From: Deinandra increscens subsp. villosa
Lineage: Eukaryota > Streptophyta > Magnoliopsida > Asterales > Asteraceae
Assembly: GCA_039602395.1 (NCBI GenBank)
Contig: JBCNJP010000006.1
Coordinates: 66,902,509-66,966,508, forward strand
Length of the DNA: 64,000 bases
Reading direction: 5' to 3'
In this document: piece after piece, positions 57,100 through 64,000 of the stretch
Layout of the letters: the number at the start of each line of letters is the position of its first letter
Numbering within the stretch: the stretch's first letter is position 1
The notes under the pieces: model-generated
The model's database searches: none
Told to the model about the DNA's origin: nothing
Seen by the model: only the letters and a program-made list of their open reading frames with translations
Position numbers and translations under genes: made by a program

Positions 57100-57780
57100 T
57101 GTGCTTCTCCTCATTAGTACCTCATACAAAATCATTTTCATGTTCTCCTGTCAAATTCAACGATTCAAACACCCAAAATCCCAAAATCAAAGATTATTAC
57201 CCGCCAAGTTATTAATTGAAAACTGTGTTTACAATCTTGAATCAGGAAAAAATACATAATCAATACTAAGATAGAAACAATCAAACCATCACTGAGATGA
57301 TTGATTATAGAACCAATGAATGAAAATACTCTAAAACATGCTACTAGGTACAACCTGAATGAAAATAGATGTACGGAACACAAAGATCTTGAGCGAAACT
57401 CAATCTGGAACGTAGACGATATTAGAGGCGCTGATCTTCAAGTATACATGAACTAGGGTTTTGTTTGAGTTGGGGAAGATGATCGAGTAATTGAAAAATG
57501 AAGCGTGTTATATATTCTCTAATCTCTGATTATAGGGTTTTTATATTGAACCCATGACCCGCAAAGAACTTGATGACCCGATCTACTGTTCATCAATCCA
57601 ACTCCTTGATCCAATCCAAGCTAAGCCCAACAGCAAGCCCAGTTCCAATGTTTAATCCAGCAGCCCATCAAGCAGCCCAGTTGGTCCAATCAAGCATTCC
57701 AAACACAATAGAAATAAATCAAATTAAACAATTGATATGAGGAAGAATTAAGAAAAATGAAATTGTTCTATATTTTTAAC
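57100..57780 (-). mobile_element. Probable LTR of another copia-like element, minus strand
   Basis: On the minus strand GAGGAGA is followed by TGTTAAAAATATAGAAC at 57780, a polypurine tract plus LTR start. Within it are clustered GGGCTT/GGGCTG words (57600-57690) and an A+T-rich promoter-like part. The other LTR end was not located. Confidence 0.4.
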
Positions 57781-58224
57781 ATCTCCTCTATGGTTCTTTC
57801 ATTTGTTATCTAATTGGTAATCATCCGATTTGCTCCTCTAGGCTAAAGGGAAGACACATCCCTGTCTATTTCGTCTGGTCTTTCTTTCTTGTCCTCATCT
57901 CGGGTTCGACTTATTTCATAGGCGTCTACTTCTTCTATGGTGCTTTTTCCTTCCTTTCCATTTCCATGTTTACTTCAATTCTCCACCATTGGTAACATGC
58001 TTGTTATTTGAGGGAATGCATGAGCTTCTCTTTACCTGGTCACCAAATACATATATTTCTAACAAACTAAAATAATGCACATGATAACTAGAAGATGTTA
58101 TTTTATGCACGTACACAATTTTCTATCCCACACTATCCATCTTTTTCGGGATGAAAATGTATCTTTTACATGGGACTCTTTGGTTTAAATGCGGCCTAAA
58201 GTGATATGTATACACCACATTGAG

Positions 58225-58428
58225 TAACGAACAACCATAAATAGTGATATGCTTTAAGATTTGTAACTTTTTTCACTAAATTTCTTCATCGGGCAACTCA
58301 ACATGATGGCATGCCATAAGGTTTTCGCAAGCCATGCATGGTAGGCCGACTCCATTATTGGGCCGAATGGTATTCCATATGGGCCGTAAGAATGTTGGAC
58401 TTGCACGGTTTGACCAGTCAACGATGGC
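58225..58428 (+). repeat. Arm A of a distant inverted repeat
   Basis: Matches the complement of 60535-60780: CATAAATAGTGAT, TTCTTCATCGG...GCAACTCAACA, GGGCCGACTCCA and GTTGGACTTGCACGGTTTGACC occur in the same order. The arms are about 2.1 kb apart. Confidence 0.75.
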
Positions 58429-58506
58429 GACGGACGTTATTAACCGTGTAAATTGATCTCACATGTAGCCTAAATTCTATCCCATGTGATATTTTTTTCT
58501 TTATAA

Positions 58507-58783
58507 AGGTTGATTCTACTATTACCCCACGTTTTAATTTTACACCTTTATACGTGACGTATTAGTTTATACGTTGTGTATATGAAAAAAAAAAAAAAAA
58601 AAACACTAACCCCTCGGAATGTAAGGGACTTGTGTTTTCTTGATGGCTATACACGATATATAGCCCCCTACTGACAATCTCGAACTGAACCGTCGTATAT
58701 CCTTGTATGAAATTAGTACCTTATACACGACGTATAAGGATGTGAAAGTAAAATGGGGGTGTATGTATAGTACCACCCTGACA
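58507..58783. mobile_element. ~277-bp foldback MITE
   Basis: The left part (TACTATTACCCCACGTTTTA, TTTATACGTGACGTA) and right part (complement GTACTATACATACACCCCCA, TTATACGTCGTGTA) are imperfect inverted repeats. An A19 run and a TATACACGATATATAG core lie between. Target duplication not clear. Confidence 0.5.
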
Positions 58784-58919
58784 AAAACTAAATGACTCTT
58801 ATTTGATGTAATTTTATTATTAACACAGAAGAGTATGTCATTAGATTTTCTTGAAAAGTTTCATATTACTTTGTGGGACGATTTATTGTAGGCACTGATT
58901 TAAACCTCTAAAAACTTGT

Positions 58920-59345
58920 TGTAAGGATAAAATCAACCTGAAGTTTCGGTTGAAATCCCGAAGTGGTGAAAACCAGCCTGAAGTTCAACCGGAAGCGAAG
59001 TTGCGATTGAAGTATAGAGTTCCGGGTGAATAACATATGAATTGGAAGCTTTGTATTCAACTGGAACCAGTTGATCAGACGAAAGAATAGTTGAACCGGA
59101 AGAAAGATAGTTCCGGGTGAACTTAAGTTCCTCCAGAAGGAGAGTTCAACCAGAAACTCACTTGTAATCTATCTTTCCGTCTGACACGTACGCACAGTCA
59201 ACCGTTACAGGTCTGAAACACTAAAAGCAAGATATCTCCTCAGAAAATCAAGTCAATTTGTCTACTAAACATGCTCCTCCAATGGAAGAATGTTTTATTT
59301 ATCCTAGGTCATTAATTCTGTTGTACTTAACGGTTTTAGATGATC
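58920..59345 (+). mobile_element. Truncated copia LTR (same family as 36098-36821)
   Basis: Starts TGTAAGGATAAAATCA and follows the minus-strand LTR of 36821 through ACTAAAAGCAAGATATCT and CCTAGGTCATTAATTCTGTT. It breaks off near 59345 after TTTTAGATGATCTAGATGG. The missing 3' part removes the polyadenylation half. Confidence 0.7.
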
Positions 59346-59880
59346 TAGATGGAAATCAAATCATGCAAGCTATGATATTTAAATCACGCACATGTATTTT
59401 TTAATCACGCACAAAAAACACCAGTTATAAACATATACACACTTAAAAAGTACCATTTATAAATATAAGAAAATAACGCAAATATGTCTGGAAATCGCGC
59501 AAGCTATGCTTTTTAAATCACGTACTATATTTTTAAATCACGTACCAAAAATTTCATATAATTACTTTACTACTAGATTACGAAAACATTAATAACAACA
59601 CAAGTATAAATTGAAAGAACGCAAGATTTGTTTCTTAAACATGCAACTCCCACTTCCGAATCATATATAAACACACATTTATACATAAAATCATAAACAT
59701 TCATGAAAAACAACAAACACAACCAAAGTACAAAATAAAATTACCATACAACTCTTCCGCTTTCTAATTAAGAAATACATGTGTGTGATTTAAAAACACA
59801 GCTCCTCTATTCTAATTACAGGATTATTAGCGCGCAACACATCGCGTAAAGCTTACCAATCAAAAAAATAAAATTACCAT
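59346..59880. other. Noncoding stretch with recurrent AATCACGCA words
   Basis: A-rich sequence with repeated AATCACGCAC, AATCACGTAC and CGCGCAAG words, the complement of those in 15640-16230. A short direct repeat ATTACCATACAACTCTTCCG occurs at 59742 and 59874. No gene. Confidence 0.45.
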
Positions 59881-59913
59881 ACAACTCTTCCGCTTTAAAC
59901 TTAAAAGACCATG

Positions 59914-60055
59914 TAGTGGCGAAACTTGAGCCGAAAGACAGGGGACCAAAAAGGATTGAGTCGGACTAAGTATATAATTTTTTTTCGGATTGAACATGTA
60001 TAAGTTTACACTATTGAGTGAGAAAATGGATGGAAGGCGTGCCCGATCTGGCTAA
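59914..60055. mobile_element. Truncated hAT MITE
   Basis: Starts TAGTGGCGAAACTTGAGC and shares AAGTATATAATTTTTT and AAGTTTACACTA with the complete element at 35806-35976. The CCCCTG/CACTG right end is missing. Confidence 0.55.
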
Positions 60056-60241
60056 TGGTGATCTTCCCCCATGAGACCATGTGGTGGACGATCCTCCCTT
60101 CACATGCAAAAAAAAAACTTGTATTGAATGTTTCATCTATATACTTATATCATTCTGTTAATAACGTGGCAATCATTGACTGGTCGAACCATGTAAAGCT
60201 TATCGACTCCACGAACAGTACTATAAGAATCGAACTGAACA

Positions 60242-60490
60242 CCCCCCCCCCCCCGCCCCCTCCCCTATAATTGTACATGCTCCTATAGCAATAATATATT
60301 TTGGTTTAGGCATTTGCTCGTACAATCTCACTAAGGAAGGGGCCATTATCATTGTTACTGTTCCGGCCGTTAAAATAAGGTCCGCTTGTCTAGGACTCGA
60401 TCTTGGTACTAGTTCATAACGACTAAAATCGAATCGTGAGCCTATTAGTGAAGCAAATTCAATGAAGCAACCACTGTTACCATAGAGCCA
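60242..60490 (-). pseudogene. ndhK: Nuclear plastid DNA: ndhK fragment
   Basis: The minus strand encodes a piece of the plastid NADH dehydrogenase-like subunit K (NdhK, an iron-sulfur subunit of the thylakoid NDH complex): CFIEFASLIGSRFDF, LVPRSSPRQADLILTAGTVT, APSLVRLYEQMPKPKYIIA, GACTIIG. About 80 aa are clearly recognisable. The LYGTSCC-type motif reads LYGNSGC, so one of the cluster-binding Cys residues is changed, and the reading ends in a G-rich run (poly-C on plus, 60242-60257). There is no start, no flanking ndhC or ndhJ, and no targeting sequence, so it is a dead nuclear insertion. Confidence 0.88.
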
Positions 60491-60534
60491 ACATGCTGCC
60501 CACATGTGAGTAACCAATTTTTACAGTTGGCAAT

Positions 60535-60780
60535 CATTGACTGGTCAAACCGTGCAAGTCCAACATTCTGACGGCCCATAGAATTCCATTTGGCCCAACA
60601 GTGGAGTCGGCCCAGCATGCTGCATGCATAGTTTGCGAACAACCTTATGACTCATATATAGACTGGTCTCACATGCATACATAAAGTCATAAACTCTTGT
60701 TGAGTTGCTCCGATGAAGAAAATGTAGTAAAAAGAATTACAAATCTTAAAAATCACTATTTATGATCGTTGGTTACTAAA
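60535..60780 (-). repeat. Arm B of the distant inverted repeat
   Basis: Complement of 58225-58428 with scattered substitutions and a small insertion. Its outer end TGGCAATCATTGACTGGTC also occurs at 60167-60185, giving a direct repeat that brackets the ndhK insert. Confidence 0.75.
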
Positions 60781-61167
60781 TCTTAAACAAAGCCCTTTCT
60801 TTGTACTATTTAACTCAACAAAAAGATCAGCCAGCCATGTTGGATATCAACCTTGTTCTACTTTGAATACTTCAAGCTAAACTAGGGAAAAATAGGTAAA
60901 CTTTTCTAAAACTCATAAAATTCTGTGGAGATTCTACTGAAATGATATAAAAGTTCCTATAATTTTTCTAGAATTTTTTTTAAGGGAAGTATGTCTTCAG
61001 TTCAAGTGATGATCATGGTTGGAAACCTTTATTTCGGTGTCAACTTTGACATTTTCTAGGTCAAAATTTATTAAAGATGCAATCCAATCTAACCACACAT
61101 AGATGTTCTAACTTAGTAAAAAATTAACTAAGAGGAAAGTGCATCTTATTTCAAGTATATCACATAG

Positions 61168-62485
61168 GTAGGGTGAGGTTATTGTGAGAAGTTTAGTTTA
61201 AATAAGAAGGATAAGAAGAAATAATAGCCATTAGATCTTCAACTAAATGAAGATCTATGACCCAAAATTTTCCTATGTAGAATTAGAGAGAAAAATTAAA
61301 GAAAACAAAAGATGGAAGGGCATTTTTGATCTTTTATCAAATTCCCCCAATTTTTTTAAACCATCATAACTCTTAGATACGACATTATTATTTTTTTAGT
61401 AAAAATTACACCATAAAAACGAGCATTTTTTATCTTTAAAACGCGTACAGTGTTGTTATATATGAAATTAAAAGAAATTACTATTTCAAATGTTCAGATC
61501 ATTGTATAATTGTGTCAAAATATTTAGATCATTATGTCATATTGTGTCAAAAATATTCAGATCATTGTGTCATATTGTGTAAAAATGTTCAGATCATTGT
61601 GTCATATGGTGTCAAAAACCAAAAGAGGATTTAATTTTATATATAGCAACACTATATAACTTTTGACACAATGACACAATGATCTGAACATTGATGTCAA
61701 AATATCGAAAGAGTAATTTAAAAAGAAAATTATATACCAACACTATACGTGTTTTAAATATGAAAAAAAATATTCATTTTTATGGTGTAAATTATCTATT
61801 TTTATTTCTTTATTTTTTTGTTAATTAAACATGATACCATTTGATTTCAGTTTAACCAATAGTAAACATGACAGAACTTAAGTCAATACTGCACAGCAAG
61901 GCGTGAAGCAACAAGCTGCGCCGCCAACCCGCTTTTGAATAGCAAACCCTAGCCGTATAAAAACAACATTCTTCAATCTAAGAAGTTCCGCACTATTCCC
62001 GCGCATGACTTTCTTGGATCTCTGCTCAAGCATGGCCACCGCCATCATGTCTCTAGATGGCCGAAGGTGTCAAATGGTGTCAAAGGAACCAAAACAGCAT
62101 GTTGATTTTCGATGCACGCTTGCTCATGTTTGTTAACCTTTCACAGCGGCCGCCTTGGACGCACGCTCTGACCTGCAGTCGAAAGTGATGGCCCTTAGCC
62201 CCACAAGAGGGAAAACCCTCGTCAAATCAACACTATAGCGTGTTTCCCATTCTGCCACCCAAAAACAAGTATGTCGGCCGGCCGGATGAGTGTAACTGTT
62301 TTTAAAAAAAAATAATGTTGTATATGAAAGTTATGAATGTTTTAAAAAAATGGAGGAAGTATGATAAAAAGTCAACAAAGATGGCTAAGACTAAAATATA
62401 TCTCCTTCATTTTTTATTAGATCAAATGACCGAAATTCTTTCTTATCCTTCTTACCCAAACCAAACTTCTCATTTGAATATCTTC
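61168..62485. mobile_element. 1.3-kb inverted-repeat element (MULE/hAT-like, non-autonomous)
   Basis: Flanked by the 8-bp duplication TCACATAG (61160-61167 and 62486-62493). Ends are degenerate inverted repeats of ~80 bp sharing GAGAAGTTTRGTTT and AAGAAGGATAAGAA. The second copy of the surrounding tandem duplication (62690-62700) is uninterrupted and shows the empty site. Inside are a hairpin (61395-61800) and a GC-richer part (61870-62290) that could be captured gene sequence. No transposase is encoded. Confidence 0.7.
61395..61800. repeat. Internal hairpin with ATTGTGTCA tandem repeats
   Basis: TTACACCATAAAAACGAGCA...GTACAGTGTTGTTATAT on the left and its complement near 61722-61795 form an inverted repeat. 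Between them, four ~33-bp repeats of TTCAGATCATTGTGTCATAT (61490-61615) face a complementary piece GACACAATGATCTGAACATT (61669-61688). Confidence 0.65.
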
Positions 62486-63189
62486 TCACATAGATAAGCA
62501 ACTTAAATATAACTCAAAGTATATCAGATATTAATTATATAATTCATTTCTTCACCTGCAATTTAACGGATGTTACATTGACTAATATATTATTTAGTCA
62601 AAGATGCAATCCAATCTAATCACATAGATGTTCTAACTTAGTAAAAGATTAACTAAGAAGAAAGTGCATCATATTTCTAAGTATATCATATAAGCCAAGC
62701 AACTCAAATATAGCTCAAGTATATTAAATATTAATTATTCAATTCAATTCATTTCTTCACCTGAAATTTAACGGATGTCACATTTACTAATATATTTAAT
62801 TTAATTATATGTTTAAGATTTATTATTAAATCTGTTTTAAAGAAAACTATTTATCTCTGCATTTGAGTGACAGTGAAATTGAAAACGATAATGACTTACG
62901 CCCAAGTATATTTATTCCGCATAAATTCTTTAAACATGTTGTTTATAAAATAGATGATAGGAATTTGATTGAAGTATAGAAGCCAGCTAGCGGGGGTAGG
63001 TGGGTATTGGACAATTGGGTGGTCCCATATAAATACAAATTGCTTTGTAACGTGAGTGATGGGTCGAACCTTTTGTTGATAACTTTTGATTTTGAGAATT
63101 GTAAAAACAAAAAAAAAAATTGAAGACAAATTATGGTAATACAACAACTCATTTGTCACATCATTAATTTCATAGATCATCAGTTTGCC

Positions 63190-63560
63190 ACATCTCTAAT
63201 TATGGCTACGTTATAATATTCTATTATATCTTTATAATTTATACTTTTATCATTATTTTTTCTCTCATTTTCACTTACAATTATAATTAAATAATATTTT
63301 TTATACTTTTATCATTACATTTTCTCTCTCTTCCAATCCCTAAATTTTAGCAAATTACCAAACTTTTTGTCAAATATACAGATTTTGTAAATTTTTTTCC
63401 CTTCTCTACTCACAACCACTAATAACCAAACCTTAAATTATACAGAATTACACTCAAATATTTTTTAAGGAATTTACCGTAAATGCTCTTAGAGAGGGAA
63501 CAAATAAAAATGTTGTCTCAAGTGGAGAGTTTATAATAAAATGTTACTTAATTAGAATAT
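63190..63560. mobile_element. Relative of the Harbinger MITE at 50755
   Basis: Shares TTATCATTA...TTTTCTCTC, CTTCTCTACTCACAACCACT, ACCAAACCTTAAATT and TACCGTAAATGCTCTTAGAG with 50830-51120 in the same order and orientation. The terminal inverted repeats are not clear, so ends are approximate. Confidence 0.6.
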
Positions 63561-63813
63561 AATAGGTTTAAATCCTACAAAATATAAGTATGAAAGTGAA
63601 ATTTTAACCGTTCAAAAAACGAGAACAACGTCATTTTTATAATATTAAAAAAAACCAATATAAAAATCTAGAGTTTTAATTGAATTAATCAATTATTGAG
63701 ATATGAGAACATGGTAGCCGGGTCGGTAAGAAATTAAAGGACTATATATGGATTCTTGAAATAGTTAATTATTGAGATATGAGTTTTTTCCCTGTCGGGT
63801 GTCTGTCTCGGGA

Positions 63814-64000
63814 GTTTGGAAATCCATTATTTCTGTTAACAGGGAGCTATTTGTTAAAGGATTAAGGATGGAGAACTGGATTGTTAACTCTGGTGGGATT
63901 TGGTCATGGAACGGACCTGATTCAACATCCTTTCCTGTCAAATATGTTCGTAAATTGATTTCCAGGAGGGAGGGCTCGACTCAAAGTTTCATCATGCAAA
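63814..64000 (+). pseudogene. L1-type LINE fragment, cut by the window edge
   Basis: Plus-strand frame with VWKSIISVNRELFVKGLRME and WSWNGPDSTSFPVKYVRKL. It is similar in pattern to the zinc-binding C-terminal part of the L1 at 28807-31745 (WKWNLDGKSEFEVKAIRKK). Only ~62 codons lie inside the window. It comes from a different, diverged LINE. Confidence 0.55.

Larger units (their letters stand above)
61070..62810 (+). repeat. ~205-bp tandem duplication, one copy interrupted
   Basis: Segment A (AGATGCAATCCAATCTAA...) at 61071 and 62602, and segment B (AAGCAACTTAAATATAACTC...GAAATTTAACGGATGT...) at 62496 and 62697, are arranged A1-[insertion]-B1-A2-B2. Without the 1.3-kb insertion this is a plain AB-AB duplication. 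Confidence 0.8.

Noticed and set aside
60055..60270. 71-aa ORF ending in poly-Pro
   Set aside because: Its end is a translated poly-C tract and the rest is MITE and repeat sequence.

Overview
The window is nuclear DNA from a flowering plant. It has intron-containing plant genes, plant-type LTR retrotransposons (Ty1/copia, Tekay-like and Athila-like Ty3/gypsy), an L1 LINE, many hAT and Harbinger-type MITEs and a nuclear copy of plastid DNA. The repeat families look like those of a eudicot, possibly Asteraceae, but that placement is an inference from repeat style only. About 95% of the window is transposable elements or unassigned A+T-rich DNA. A 500-base run of N (17585-18084) is an assembly gap.

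Only two genes look intact. At 9.0-12.5 kb is a seven-exon G-type lectin S-receptor-like kinase (827 aa); every splice joint keeps frame and all catalytic motifs are present. At 53.4-55.6 kb is a four-exon PLATZ zinc-binding transcription factor (247 aa), whose first intron carries a 155-bp tandem duplication that also duplicates the 3' splice site.

Layout. 0-8 kb: Tekay-like LTRs, a copia 3' ORF and LTR fragment, and an old copy of a coding-poor copia-like element. 8-15.5 kb: the receptor kinase followed by an 850-bp hAT MITE and two elements embedded in (TA)n tracts. 16-24 kb: an inverted Tekay-like LTR, the gap, and a decayed Athila-like element that keeps gag and protease but no reverse transcriptase and has a duplicated LTR promoter. 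24-36 kb: hAT MITEs, SINE-like pieces, a fragment of a hAT-derived ZMYM1-like gene, a 5'-truncated L1, a long hairpin and a satellite-like tract. 36-52 kb: a copia element on the minus strand whose terminal ORF has been split by a solo LTR and by a 10-kb tandem array (LTR-internal-LTR-internal-LTR-internal-LTR) of one noncoding copia-like family, then a Tekay-like LTR holding two Harbinger MITEs. 52-64 kb: the PLATZ gene, LTR fragments, a plastid ndhK fragment, a 1.3-kb inverted-repeat element with an internal paralogous empty site, and an L1 fragment at the edge.

The most unusual object is the 10,039-bp array at 38917-48955. It has four 600-bp LTRs and three 2,546-bp internal regions that are nearly identical, and the whole array is bounded by a single 5-bp target duplication (TTATC). 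It therefore behaves as one insertion that later expanded by LTR-LTR recombination. Its internal region holds a block of GTTCC/GGAAC palindromic repeats instead of gag-pol.
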